DNA of 64,000 bases from Bog-473 sp963738135 (GTDB taxonomy: Bacteria; Actinomycetota; Acidimicrobiia; Acidimicrobiales; RAAP-2), in NCBI GenBank assembly GCA_963738135.1, contig CAVTVK010000006.1:310001-374000 (forward strand), read 5' to 3'. The notes beneath the pieces were generated by a model. It was not told the origin of the DNA, did not search any database, and saw only the letters and a list, made by a program, of their open reading frames with translations. The position numbers and the translations under genes were made by a program. Positions 42,408-52,596 of the stretch are shown in pieces. Positions within the stretch are counted from its first letter, which is position 1, and each line of letters opens with the position of its first letter.

Positions 42408-43284
42408 ATGACCACCACCACAGCCGTCCACCTCGACATCGCCCCGCTCTCAGGCACGATCGGAGCCGAAATCCGCAGCATCGACCTGCATCAGCCCCTC
42501 GACCCCGAGACGCTGGCGGCCGTCCGCCAGGCCCTCCTCGACTACAAGGTCATCTTCTTCCCGGGCCAGCATCTCTCCGCGGCCGAGCACAAGGAGTTCG
42601 CCGCCGCCTTCGGCCCGATCACCGTGGCGCACCCGGTGATCCCCGGAATCGAGGAGCACAAGGAGGTCTTCGAGATCGACTACACCAAGGCCCGCCGGTT
42701 CACCTACGGCGTGGGTCGGGAGGACGGCGACCGCGAGCGCTGGCACACCGACGTCACGTTCGTGGAGACCCCGCCGCTGGGCTCGGTCCTCAACGCCATC
42801 GTGATCCCCACAGGCGGGCGGCGACACCCTGTGGGCCGACACCCAGGCCGCCTACGAGGGGTTGTCGGCCCCGATCCGCGACCTCGTCGACGGCTTGACC
42901 GCCGTCCACGACGGCACCCGCGCCTTCGGCTCACTGCTCGAGACGGTGGGCCAGGGCGAGTGGGACGGCGTCACCTTCACCGAGCTGACCCCGGTCGAGC
43001 ACCCCGTCGTCCGGACCCATCCCGAGACGGGGCGGCGGAACCTCTTCGTCAATCCGGGCTTCACCAAGCGCATCAAGGGGTTGACCACCAAGGAGAGCGA
43101 GGCCCTCCTCCGCTTCCTCTACGACCACATGACCACGCCCGAGTACGTCGTCCGCTACCGCTGGGAGGAAGGCGACCTCGGGTTCTGGGACAACCGGACC
43201 ACCATGCACTACGCCATCGGCGACTACGGCGACGCCCATCGCGTCATCCAGCGCGTGACCATCCAGGGCGACAAGCCCTTCTAG
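42408..43284 (+). CDS. TauD/TfdA-family dioxygenase, one frameshift
   Basis: The roughly 292-residue protein begins LDIAPLSGTIGAEIRSIDL and has VIFFPGQHLSAAEHKEFAAA, the iron-binding HxD in RWHTDVTFVETPP, and the C-terminal RWEEGDLGFWDNRTTMHYA and AHRVIQRVTIQG with the distal His and Arg. One shift at about 42815-42830 (cacaggcgggcggcg) breaks the frame. Such Fe(II)/2-oxoglutarate enzymes release sulfite from taurine or related sulfonates. It leads a block of sulfonate-type transport genes, which supports that role. Confidence 0.85.
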
Positions 43285-43366
43285 ACCGCCGTACTCCGCC
43301 GCCGGGCCGGCCTCTTCCCCCTTCGGCCCGGCGGCGTACGGCCCTCGACCAAGAAAGAACGATCCC

Positions 43367-44408
43367 GTGCCTTTCCTGACCTCCCCTTCCCGACGACCTG
43401 CCGCGGCGCTGCGCCGCCTGGCGGCATTCGTGCTCCCGGTCGGGCTCGTGCTCGGCCTCGAGTGCCAGCGGACGCGTCCGCCGCCACCAAGGACGTCTCG
43501 CTGAGCCGGCGTGACCCTCAACTTCGGCGACCAGTTGAAGGAGTACCAGACGATCTTCGCGGCCACCAACGCCCTCAAGGGTGCGGCCTACACGGTCAAC
43601 TGGAGCAACTTCATCGGCGGGCCGCCCGTCATCGCGGCGGAGACCGGAGGGTCCGTCGACCTCGGCGACATGGCCGAGACGCCGACCGTCTTCGCCCAGT
43701 CGGCCGGTGACCCGGTCAAGGTCGTGGCAATCACGCAGGGAGCGAATCCAAAGACCTCGCCGTACGACATCGTGGTGCCCGCCGAATTCGCCCATCAAGA
43801 CCGCGGCGCAGCTGCAGCGGCCAGACGGTGGCGGTCCAGGAGGGCACGGTGGAGCAGTACTTCCTGGTGCAGTACCTGGCCAAGAACCACATCCCCTACA
43901 GCTCGGTCCACCTCAGCAACCTGCCCGTGACGAGCGCCTCCACCGCCGTGACCAACGGCCAGGTGGCCGCCGCGGTCATCTCCCAGCCGCTCACCGCGCT
44001 CGACCAGGCCACCGGCAAGATCAGGGTCCTGGCCACCGGTGCCGGATACCTGCAGGTGCTCGGCTACCTGACGGCGAGCAACGCCGCCCTCGCCAACCCC
44101 CAGAAGGCGGCGGCGCTCCAGGACTTCATCAAGCGCTTCTACACGGCGTCGGCGACCCTCCGGAAGAACCCCGAGCTCGCCGCCGAGACCTACGTGAAGA
44201 CCTACGGCGTCACGCTGCGCGGTCGCCAAGGCGGCCGTGGCCTCGGTCCAGGCCGTCGGGACCCCGATCACGCCATCGGTCATCAGCTACCAGCAGACCG
44301 AGGCCAACACCTTCCAGAAGCTCGGCCTGATACCCACAGCAAGCTGAACGTCAAGAGCATCTTCGACCTTCCGTTCAACAAGGTCGTGGCCAAGAACTCC
44401 ACACCTGA
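43367..44408 (+). CDS. ABC transporter substrate-binding protein, sulfonate type, several frameshifts
   Basis: A GTG at 43367 starts an export signal (LRRLAAFVLPVGLVLGL), followed in shifted frames by LNFGDQLKEYQTIFAATNAL, GGPPVIAAETGGSVDLGDMA, VAITQGANPKTSPYDIVVPA, VAVQEGTVEQYFLVQYLAKN, AAAVISQPLTALDQATGKI and a C-terminal PSVISYQQTEANTFQKLGLI. This is the SsuA/TauA pattern of periplasmic-type binding proteins that capture aliphatic sulfonates. At least four single-base shifts are needed to read it through. The end is approximate. Confidence 0.75.
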
Positions 44409-44424
44409 CGTCGTGACGGTGGAC

Positions 44425-45323
44425 GTGACACGGACTCGCGCCGGCGGTGCAGTGTCCTCCGATCCGGTCGGCCTGGCGCCGGTGCCGCCCGGTGCCGGTG
44501 CTCTCCGGGGCTGGCGCCAAGCGGTCTGGTCAGCCTCGCCGTCGGCGACGGCCGGAACGGTCCCGGCGGCGCTCGCTGGCGATCCGCCTGCCGTGCCGGT
44601 GTCGATCTTCGTCGCCTGGTGGATCCTGACCGCCACCAACGTGATCCCGCCGACGACCTGTCGACCCCGGCTGCCACCTGGGACGCGTTCGTGCAGCTGC
44701 TGCTGCACCAGGACCTGCTCGGCGACATCGGGATCTCCATCCGGCGCGCCGTCGTGGGACTCGCCCTCGGTGCGGGGGTGGGACTGATCCTCGGCATCAT
44801 CGTGGGCCTCTACCGCCTGGGCGAGGAGCTCCTCGACGCGCCGCTGCAGATGCTGCGCACGGTGCCCTATCCCGCGCTGATCTTCCTGTTCATCGTCTGG
44901 TTCGGCATCGGCGAGGCGTCCCACGTGCTACCTCATCGCCCTGGCCACGTTGTTCCCCATGTACCTGAACACCTTCAACGGCGTGCGCAACGTCGACCGC
45001 CGCGTGGTCGAGGCGGCCCGCAGCTTCGGGGTGGAGGGAAGGCAGCTGGTCCGCCGCGTCGTCGTGCCCCTCGCCATGCCGTCGATCATGACGGGGCTGC
45101 GCTTCTCCGCGGGATCTCGGTCATCGCGCTCGTCTTCACCGAGAGCATCGGCGCCAGCCAGGGCATCGGCTACCTGGTGTCGCAGGCCAACAGCCTGCAG
45201 CAGATCCCCATCCTCGTCGTGTGCATCATCATTTACGCACTCATCGGGATCGCGGCCGACATTTCCGTCCGCATATTGGAGCGCTACACCATGCCGTGGC
45301 GCCGTCATCAGGCGGTCCGATGA
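44425..45323 (+). CDS. ABC transporter permease, sulfonate type, frameshifted
   Basis: Pieces in several frames give a SsuC/TauC-like inner membrane protein: VPVSIFVAWWILTATNVIP, LGDIGISIRRAVVGLALGAG, PLQMLRTVPYPALIFLFIVW, FPMYLNTFNGVRNVDRRVVE, the EAA-like AARSFGVEGRQLVRRVVVPL, ALVFTESIGASQGIGYLVSQ and a final helix. It would form the membrane channel of the sulfonate importer. Three or more shifts occur (about 44660, 44930 and 45110). Its stop overlaps the ATPase start by four bases. Confidence 0.75.
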
Positions 45324-46050
45324 ACATTCCCACGACACAGCCCGCCGCCATCGTGGTCGACGTCACCAAGACGCTTCGGCGACCGCGACGTCCTGGCCGA
45401 CTCTCGACCTGACGGTCGCCCAGGGCGAGTTCGTCGCGCTGCTCGGCGCGTCGGGCAGCGGGAAGACGACCCTGCTCCGCATTCTGGCCGGGCTCGAGGT
45501 GGCGAGCAGCGGCGAGGTCCTCGTGCCGCGAGGTGCGCACCGTCGTCTACCAAGAGCCGCGGCTGGTGGCGTCAATGAAGCGTCTGGCGCAACGTCGTGC
45601 TCGGGCTCCCCCGCAGCCGAGTCGACGCGCCAGCGCGCCGTCACCGCGCTGCGCGAGGTGGGCCTCGAGGACCACGCCGACGCGTGGCCCGGCACCCTGT
45701 CGGGCGGAGAGGCGCAGCGGGTAGCGCTGGCGCGGGCCCTGGTGCGCGAGCCGCAAGCTCCTGCTGCTCGACGAGCCGTTCGCCGCCCTCGACGCGCTGA
45801 CCCGCCTCCGGATGCAGAGCCTGGTGGCCGAGCTGTGCGGCCGCCACCACCCCGGTGTTCTGCTCGTCACCCACGACGTCGAGGAGGCCATCCTGCTGGC
45901 CGACCGGGTGCTGGTGCTCCGGGACTCGAAGATCTCCGTGGACCGACCAGGTCGAGCTGCCCCGGCCGCGCCGGGTCGGTGGCGAGGCCTTCGACGAGCT
46001 GCGGGACGAGTTGCTCGCCGAACTGGGGGTCCTCGCCGGTCACGCGCTGA
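45320..46050 (+). CDS. ABC transporter ATPase, sulfonate type, frameshifted
   Basis: The ATPase has Walker A (GASGSGKTTLLRILAGLEVA), the signature LSGGEAQRVALARALVREPQ, Walker B (LLLLDEPFAALDALTRLRMQ) and the H-loop LLVTHDVEEAILLADRVLVL, so all parts of the hydrolysis site can be read across shifted frames. It powers the importer formed with the two genes before it. The frames change at about 45380, 45535, 45590, 45755 and 45945. The end is uncertain because two frames stop near 46050 and later. It lies directly before the LexA boxes of lexA. Confidence 0.8.
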
Positions 46051-46073
46051 GGCGCGGCTCGTCGCCCAGACAG

Positions 46074-46136
46074 CGAACAGATGTTTGCTTTGGGCCCCCC
46101 ACTTCGGTAGGTTGGTCCGTCACGAACGGATGTTCG
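46074..46136. promoter_or_regulatory. two LexA boxes upstream of lexA
   Basis: CGAACAGATGTTTG at 46074-46087 (one base off) and CGAACGGATGTTCG at 46123-46136 fit the LexA operator and imply autoregulation of lexA. Confidence 0.9.
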
Positions 46137-46188
46137 CCCCCGGGAGGGGCCCGGCGGCAGGCCGGGGTGGGCACCAAAGGAGACGCCG

Positions 46189-46824
46189 ATGGCCGAGGTC
46201 CTGAGCGGGAAGCGGCTGCAGATCCTCAACTTCATCGCCGACTGCCAGCGCGACCGGGGCTACCCCCCGTCGGTGCGCGAGATCGGTGAGGCGGTGGGAC
46301 TGGCCTCCTCGGCCACGGTGCACACCCACCTGGCCGTCCTCCAGCGCGAGGGCTACCTCTCCAAGGACCCCTCCAAGCCCCGGGCCATACAGGTCCACTT
46401 CGACCCCGACACGTCGTCCCGACTCCCGGCCTCGGCCGTGCACAACGTGCCGCTCGTGGGCGAGGTGGCGGCGGGAACCGGCGTGCTGGCCGAGGAGAAC
46501 ATCGAGGAGCTCCTGCCCATGCCCGAGCAGTTCACCGGCAGCGGGCCGTCGTTCATGCTGCGGGTACGCGGCGACTCCATGATCGACGCCGGGATCTTCG
46601 ACGGCGACTACGTGGTGGTGCGCCAGCAGCCCGAGGCGGACAACGGCGACGTCGTGGTGGCCGGCATCAACGACGGCGAGGCGACCGTCAAGACGTTCAG
46701 CCGCAAGAGCGGCCGGGTCGTGCTCACGCCGGCCAACACGGCCTACGAGCCGATGGTCTTCGACGCACCCGACGAGGTGACGATCTTCGGCAAGGTCGTC
46801 ACCGTGGTGCGCCAGCTCAACTAG
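46189..46824 (+). CDS. lexA: SOS repressor LexA
   Basis: The 211-residue protein is a complete LexA. It has a winged helix-turn-helix (RLQILNFIADCQRDRGYPPS and VREIGEAVGLASSATVHTHL), the self-cleavage site Ala95-Gly96 in VGEVAAGTGV, Ser130 in LRVRGDSMIDAG and Lys168 in GEATVKTFSRK. It represses DNA-damage genes until RecA filaments trigger its cleavage. Two LexA boxes precede it. The ATG at 46189 follows AAGGAG. Its frame is unbroken, unlike the transporter genes just before it. Confidence 0.97.
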   Translation: MAEVLSGKRLQILNFIADCQRDRGYPPSVREIGEAVGLASSATVHTHLAVLQREGYLSKDPSKPRAIQVHFDPDTSSRLPASAVHNVPLVGEVAAGTGVLAEENIEELLPMPEQFTGSGPSFMLRVRGDSMIDAGIFDGDYVVVRQQPEADNGDVVVAGINDGEATVKTFSRKSGRVVLTPANTAYEPMVFDAPDEVTIFGKVVTVVRQLN

Positions 46825-46838
46825 GGCACGCGTCGGCT

Positions 46839-47704
46839 CTACTTGAGCAGCTTGGACATGCGGCGGTCGGCCAGCACCTTGCCGCCCGTCTGGCAGGTCG
46901 GGCAGTACGCCATTTCGTAGGACTCGAAGGAAACCCGCTCGAGCGTGTCACCGCACGGGGTCGGGCACGGCTCGCCGAAGCGGTCGTGCACCTTGAAGCG
47001 GCCGCCCAGCTTGGATTCCGACAGGCCGCCCTGCCGCGTGCGCTCGAGCTCGAGCGCCTCGGCCAGGACGTCGGTGGCAGCGGTCAGCAGCGCTTCGCGC
47101 TGGTCCGGGGTCAACGAACGCAACGAGGCGAACGGCGACAGCTTGGCCCGGTGCAGGATGTCGTCGCCCCAGCCGCGCCCGATGCCGGCCACCACGTGCT
47201 GGTCGCGGAGGTCGGTCGTGAGATGCCGTCGCGAGTCGCTGGTGCGGATGAACTCGGCGAATGCCTGGCTGCCCACCTCGGGACCCAGCCCGTCGAGCGG
47301 ACCGTCGTCGTCCGGCGCCAGCACCCACCACGACGCCTTGCGCTGCGTGCCGTACTCGCGCACCAGCAGGGCCACGCCCCGTGGTCGAGCCCGCGCCGGC
47401 GGTCCGGAAGATGAAGCGGGCCACGGCGCCACGGGGCTTCGTCTTCTTCGGCGGCTCCTCAATATCGAGGCGGCCCGCCTGGGACAGGTGGAGCACCAGC
47501 CGGTTGCCGCCGTCGAACTCCCACACGAGGTACTTGGCCCGCCGTCCGACGGAGACGAGCCTGATGACCCTTGAGGTCGTCGGGACTCGGGGCGTAGGTC
47601 TTGAGGGACGAGAAGCCGAGCAGGTCGGCCCGCGCGAGCGTGGCCCCGGCCAGAAGGGCGTCGAGGCGTTCGGACAGCGCCTGCATCTCGGGCATTTCGG
47701 GCAC
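46839..47704 (-). CDS. Fpg/Nei-family DNA glycosylase, frameshifted
   Basis: The product begins MPEMPEMQALSERLDALLAG, the PE-rich start that supplies the N-terminal Pro nucleophile of the family. Later frames give KLVSVGRRAKYLVWEFDGGN, RLVLHLSQAGRLDIEEPP, the H2TH motif DQHVVAGIGRGWGDDILHRA and a C-terminal zinc finger (EPCPTPCGDTLERVSFES and AYCPTCQTGG). It removes oxidised bases and cuts the DNA backbone. Frame changes occur at about 47560 and 47390. It is convergent with lexA, 14 bases away, which fits a repair setting. Confidence 0.85.
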
Positions 47705-47718
47705 GCCACAATGTACGC

Positions 47719-48514
47719 ATGACCTACACGCACGGGCACCATGAGTCGGTGCTGCGCAGCCACACCTGGCGCACCGCCGAGAACTCGAGCGCCTATCTCC
47801 TCCCCCACCTGCGCCCCGGTCAGCGCCTGCTCGACGTGGGTTGCGGCCCGGGGACGATCACGGCGGACCTCGCCCTGCTGGTGGCGCCGGGTGAGGCCGT
47901 CGGGATCGACGCCGCCGCCGACGTCGTGGCCCAGGCGACGGAGCACGCCCAGCGGCCTGGGCGTGGAGAACCTGCGCTTCGAGGTCGCGGACCTCTTCGC
48001 GCTCGGGTTCCCGGATGCCTCCTTCGACGTGATCCACCTGCACCAGGTGCTCCAGCACCAGGGGACCCGGTGGCCGCCCTGGTGGAGCTGCGCCGCGTCC
48101 TCGACCCCGAGGGCGTGCTGGCGGCCCGCGACTCGGACTACGGGGCCTTCACCTGGGCCCCGTCGGACCCGGCACTGGACCGGTGGCTCGAGCTGTACTT
48201 CGCGGTGACGGAGCGCAACGGCCACGACGCCCGCATCGGTCCCCGGCTGCTCGGGCACGCCCATGCGGCCGGGTTCTCGGACGTCACCGTGTCGAGCTCG
48301 ACCTGGACGTACGCCGACTCCGAGTCGCGAGCCTGGTGGGGCGGGCTGTGGGCCGACCGGGTGCGCTACTCACGGTTCGCCGAGCAGGCGGTCGAGTACG
48401 GCCTGAGCGACACCGCCGAGTTGGAACGCATCGCCGAGGCGTTCCTAGCGCTGGGCGGACTCGGACGACGCGGTCTTCGTCATCACCCACGTGGAGATCC
48501 TGGCCCGGGGCTGA
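47719..48514 (+). CDS. SAM-dependent methyltransferase, frameshifted
   Basis: The roughly 263-residue protein has the class I fold: LRPGQRLLDVGCGPGTITAD (motif I), GEAVGIDAAADVVAQATEH, then in shifted frames VENLRFEVADLFALGFPDAS, FDVIHLHQVLQH, VAALVELRRVLDPEGVLAAR and a C-terminal DDAVFVITHVEILARG. The LDxGCGPG and HQVLQH pattern is that of UbiE/menaquinone-like and small-molecule methyltransferases. Frame changes are near 47955, 48065 and 48460. It is divergent from the glycosylase gene with a 14-base gap. Confidence 0.8.
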
Positions 48515-48545
48515 GGCGCCGCCGGACGGCGGGGCGAGGACGGGG

Positions 48546-49393
48546 TCAGTCCACCCAGAGCTTGTCGGTGTAGGTGTCCGTACCGGGGATGGTCGGGATG
48601 AACGGCAGGGCGGCGACCACCGTGCCCTTGCCCGCCGCCTCGAGCTGGCGCCGGTGCTCGACGATGACGGGCTCCCACGCAACCTCGGGCGGCGTGTTGA
48701 GGAACCACAGCAAGACCGTGCGATTGTCGCGGGCCTTCTCCCGGGGCACGTCGCCCGGCGCGTCGACCTCGAGTGCGACGGGCGTGAAGGCGGCCACCAG
48801 GTCGGCGTCGCTGCCCGGCATCAGCGCGGGCAGGTGCTCGTTGCGCAGCCAGGACCACAGCTCTTCGTTGGACACCGACGTCGTCACGGTCGATGAAGAC
48901 GGTGACGAAACCGCGGTAGGGGTGATCGAGGGCGAGCTCGACCGGGACGCCGTCGGGCTCGCGCCGGTGCTCCCACTGGTAGTGGTAGAGCAGCGTGTGC
49001 ACGTGGTCGCGCTCTTGGAACATACGGCCGGCGGCGTGCAGCGCGTTGACCTGTCGCAGGGCCCAGCGGTTCCACATGTCGAAGTAGCCGTCGAGCACCC
49101 AGTAGGCGGAGATGTACGAGCCTCGGCCCGGCTCGCCCGTGATGGCCGACGGAGTCCGGGTCACGCAGGGCCTTCAGGTCGGCGGTGGCGACGAAGCGCC
49201 GCCCGGCGAAGTTGTAGGGGCCGACCATGCAGCCCGAGTAGAAGTGGTCCCGCTCGTACCAGCGGTTGTAGGCCACCTCATGGCCGCGATGGGGCTCCAC
49301 GAGGGTCAGCAGCATGGAGCCCAGCTTGATCGGCTCCGCCTCGGCGAAGATCTCGATGGGCTTGCGCTTCTTGGGTGCGTCTTCCTCGGACAT
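48546..49393 (-). CDS. conserved actinobacterial hypothetical (EthD/dimeric barrel-like), frameshifted
   Basis: One protein of about 280 residues is read in three frames. It opens MSEEDAPKKRKPIEIFAEAE and GSMLLTLVEPHRGHEVAYNR with WYERDHFYSGCMVGPYNFAG, continues ISAYWVLDGYFDMWNRWALR and DHVHTLLYHYQWEHRREPDG, and closes with VSNEELWSWLRNEHLPALMP and NRTVLLWFLNTPPEVAWEPV. Two barrel-like halves with EYxRWYE and LWSWLRNEH elements suggest a tandem EthD-like fold. Function is unknown. Shifts are at about 49150 and 48890. Confidence 0.6.
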
Positions 49394-49423
49394 GGGGAGC
49401 GAACCTAACAGCTGACGCCTGCG

Positions 49424-50205
49424 TCAGACAGCCCCCGTGGCGAGGATCGGGCCGGTGGGGAAGACGGATCCGCCCGCCGGTTCGGCCGTGATGCTCAGGT
49501 GCGACGGGCCGCGTCGATCCGGCCATGGTGAAGGCGGCCTGGTTGGGCGAACCGCCCAGCAGGCCGAGAGAGATGGGCTGATTCCCCTCGATCGCCCACA
49601 GCTGGTAGGTCCGGCCCTTGTCCAGCGGGGGCAGCGTCGACGAGACGCAGGTATCCCTGACCGGAGGGGAGGACCACCACCTTCGCCTGCTGCGCGTGCG
49701 TGCGCGAGTCGAGCGTGACGACCCGGTGCCCGGGCGCAGCGAGGGCGGCCGTCACGGCGGACGACGAGGCGCGCCTGCACGACCTGCAGGTTGGACACCT
49801 TGTTGTCGGCCCGCACCAGACCGATGCCGAGGACGACCGCCACGGCAGCGGCGGCCACGGCGATGGCGCCGATGGAGGCGACCATGGTGCGGCGCCGGCG
49901 GGTCGGGCCGGCGGACCGGCGCCCGGAAGGGCGAGCGGGCCTCGCGGCGTGAGACGCGGCATCGGCGGCGGCTCCTCGTCCTCCTGGCGCTCGGGCAGCC
50001 GGAGGGCGATCTGGGACCACAGCCCCTCGGGCACCGGCTCGACCGAGTTGCCCATGGCGGCCGCGACCTCGCGCAGGCTGTCGAGCTCGGCGCGACAGCG
50101 CGGGCAGGTGTCGAGATGCTCTTCGAGCTCGGTGAACTCGTCACCGTCGACCGCATCGAGCGCGTACGCCCCGAGAAGATCGCTGGCTTCGTCGTGTGAC
50201 ATCAC
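49424..50205 (-). CDS. anti-sigma factor (RskA-like, zinc-finger N-terminus), frameshifted
   Basis: The N-terminus has the anti-sigma zinc motif in ELEEHLDTCPRCRAELDSLR, followed by a Pro-rich stretch, a membrane helix (VASIGAIAVAAAAVAVVLGI) and a C-terminal external domain with HRVVTLDSRTHAQQAKVVVL, GRTYQLWAIEGNQPISLGLL and ITAEPAGGSVFPTGP, as in RskA. It would hold the adjacent sigma factor inactive at the membrane until cleaved. Three or more frame changes are present. It overlaps the sigma gene by four bases. Confidence 0.85.
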
Positions 50206-50778
50206 GCGTCAACTCCCCGCACGCCGGCTTCCGCCAAGACGGCACGCATGCGCCGCATGCCGTTGCGGATCCGGCTCTTGACCGTTCCCTCCGGCTGGTC
50301 GAGCAACTGCGCCACCTCGCGGTAGGTGCGGCCGTCGAAGTAGGCCAGCTCGATCGCCCGCCGCTCCTCCTCGGGCAACTCCCCCATGGCGTCCGCCACC
50401 TGATCGGCCACCGCCAGGTCCCACACCTCGCGCTGCATGTCGTAGGGGGCCTCTGCGGTGCGCAGGGCGTCGCGGGCCTCGCGCTGGCGCCGTCGAGCTC
50501 GAGGAGCGCACCGCGTCGACGGCCCGGCCGTGGGCCTGGGCCAACAGGAAGGAGCGCAGCGATCCGCGGGCAGCGTCGAAGCGGTCGGGCTGGTTCCACA
50601 GCCGCAGGAAGACCTCCTGGGTCACGTCCTCGGCGTCCGTCGGGTTGTTGAGGACCCGCTTGGCCAGGCCGAACACGGCCCCGCCGTGGCGCCGGTAGGC
50701 CTCCGCCAGGGCCACCTCGCTATAGCGGGCGATGGAGGTCACCAGCTGGGCATCGCTCACTTCGTCGATACTCGGCAT
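50202..50778 (-). CDS. ECF sigma factor (SigK-like), one frameshift
   Basis: The roughly 192-residue protein has sigma region 2 (VALAEAYRRHGGAVFGLAKR and DAEDVTQEVFLRLWNQPDRF) and region 4 (DAMGELPEEERRAIELAYFD, GRTYREVAQLLDQPEGTVKS, RIRNGMRRMRAVL). One shift at about 50495 separates them. With its RskA-like partner it fits the SigK group. The promoter preceding it (ACATCC-N16-CCGAAT) is close to the SigK consensus reported for Mycobacterium, and is only about ten bases from the ATG at 50778, so the message may be nearly leaderless. Confidence 0.85.
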
Positions 50779-50787
50779 ATCGGACCT

Positions 50788-50855
50788 ATTCGGAACCGCT
50801 TCCCCATCTGGATGTCCGGAATTTCGCCCATCCGGACCTCGTCTGGGTTCCGAAC
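50788..50855. promoter_or_regulatory. divergent SigK-type promoter pair
   Basis: On the minus strand ACATCC (50815-50810), 16 bases and CCGAAT (50793-50788) precede the sigma gene. On the plus strand CCATCC (50828-50833), 16 bases and CCGAAC (50850-50855) precede the ferritin-like gene. The two are near mirror images. Confidence 0.75.
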
Positions 50856-50865
50856 AATAGGCGTT

Positions 50866-51661
50866 ATGCGAACCACCATCGACTCCTACAAGGCCCGGGC
50901 GGGCCGCTTGGACCTGGAGGGCATCGACTTCGATGACTTCAAGGACCAGCCGCTGCCGGCCGACGCGTTGCGCTCGTTGCGCTACATGCACGACGTCGAG
51001 CACCACACCGATCTGTTACCTGCGCGACCTGCTGTTGACGCCGGCCCACCAGGACCCCGCCATCACCTCGTTCCTCTCCTGCTGGGCATTCGAGGAGATG
51101 TGGCATGGCGAGGCCATCGGGCGGGTGCTCCGAGGCCCACGGCGAGGAGGCGGGGGCGCCGCGCATCGCCGCGCTGCGACACGGTCGCCGGCGCCGTCAG
51201 GCCGCCAGCACGTTCAGCACCATCGCCTCGGCGGCCTTCGCCGGGCAGGCCTTCATCGCCCTGCACATGACGTGGGGCGCCATCAACGAGTGGACCACCC
51301 AGGCCGGGTACTCGAGGCTGGCCGAAGCTGCGGGACATCCGACTCTGCGGGAGCTCTTGCGCAGGATCATGAAGCAAGAAGGCGGGCACATCGACTTCTA
51401 CGCGTCAGAGGCGACACGCCGCCTCGGCGACAGCGCCAAGGCGCAGAAGCTGACGCGCTTCGCGTTGTCGCACTGGTGGCGTCCGGTCGGCTCGGGTGTC
51501 ATGCCGCAAGCGAGAAGTCGGGTTCCTCGTCAATTACCTGTTCGAGGGGAACAAGGGGGCCGCCGTCGCTGGAGCGCATCGACCGCCGTGTCGACCGGCT
51601 GCCCGGACAAGGCGATCTGCATCTGCTGACGCGCGCCGTGGCTGGACTCTCTCCTTCCTAG
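50866..51661 (+). CDS. ferritin-like protein, frameshifted
   Basis: The N-terminus reads RTTIDSYKARAGRLDLEGID and RSLRYMHDVEHHTD, and further frames give PAITSFLSCWAFEEMWHGEA, AGQAFIALHMTWGAINEWTT and LRRIMKQEGGHIDFYASEAT. The Glu/His-rich helices (HDVEHH, FEEMWHGEA, KQEGGHIDF) are those of a ferritin-like diiron four-helix bundle, possibly an oxygenase or desaturase relative. It needs at least three frame corrections. Its promoter matches that of the SigK-like gene, so it is a likely member of that regulon. Confidence 0.65.
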
Positions 51662-51677
51662 ACGTTTTCACTTTCTG

Positions 51678-51704
51678 TCATCCGCAGCACAGCTGTCTCC
51701 GAAC
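51678..51704 (+). promoter_or_regulatory. SigK-type promoter upstream of the second ferritin-like gene
   Basis: TCATCC at 51678-51683, 15 bases, then CCGAAC at 51699-51704, about 30 bases before the ATG at 51735. The spacer is one base shorter than in the divergent pair. Confidence 0.55.
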
Positions 51705-51734
51705 AGTGGGCACATCCATCCGCAAGGAGCCCAC

Positions 51735-52596
51735 ATGACGGCAGATCCCCGGGCGCTCGCCGAGCTGCTCGAAGAATCCCAGGACCTCCAGGCGGACGCA
51801 TTGCGCCCGACCCACGAGGCACTGGACGAGCTCGTCGAGACTGCGCACGCGCAGCGAGAGGACGACGCGACGGCCAACCAGACGTTCCACCAGTCCCACA
51901 CTCGGGCGCTCACGTCGAGCCTGGCCGGTGCCGCCCTGCTGGGCGCTGCCGGTGGCGCGGTGCTCGTCAGCGCCCTGGCCTCCGCCGCGGCGGCGAGCAG
52001 CTCCAGCGACGTGCAGATCCTGCAGACGGCCGCCTCCATCGAGAACCTGGCGGTCTCCACCTACAAGACCGCGCTCACCCTGCCCTACATCGGAGGGTCG
52101 TCGGCCAACCCGGTCGTGACCAAGTTCGCCCAGGTGACCATGGGCCAGCACGCGCAGCACGCCGACGCCTTCAACGCGGCCGTCAAGAGCCTCGGGCGGG
52201 AAGCCACAGCACAAGCCGGACCCGGCCTTCGTCCCCGTGGTGAAGAAGGCGGTGGCCGGCCTCGGCTCGGCCACGCCGGCCCAGGGTGCGCTCGGCGTGG
52301 TGGCGCTCGCCCTCGAACTCGAGAACATCGCGGCCGAGACCTACGTCAAGGACACCGTCCTGGCGAAGAGCGAGACGAACAAGGCCCTGCTGGCCAGCAT
52401 CATGGGGATCGAGGCGCAGCACGTCGCCGTGCTCCTGGCCGTGCAGGCCCTTCTCATGGCAGGGGCCCCGCAGCTGATCTCGCTGTCGCCCGGCACCGCC
52501 GCCATGCTGCCGGCCGCGGCCGGCAGCGTCGGCTTCCCCAACGCGTTCTACAAGACCAACAGCGCCGCCCCGGCCGCGCAAGGAGCCGTCAAGTGA
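51735..52596 (+). CDS. exported ferritin-like protein, one frameshift
   Basis: The roughly 286-residue protein has a charged N-terminal 55 residues, a hydrophobic segment (LTSSLAGAALLGAAGGAVLV) and a Ferritin-like_2 domain (VQILQTAASIENLAVSTYKT, TMGQHAQHADAFNAAVKSLG; after a shift near 52195, ALGVVALALELENIAAETYV and SIMGIEAQHVAVLLAVQALL). Glu/His pairs (IEN, GQHAQHAD, ELEN, IEAQH) could hold a diiron site. Relatives are annotated as desiccation-related or ferritin-like proteins of unknown activity. Its ATG follows AAGGAG, and its stop overlaps the next gene start (GTGA). Confidence 0.75.
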
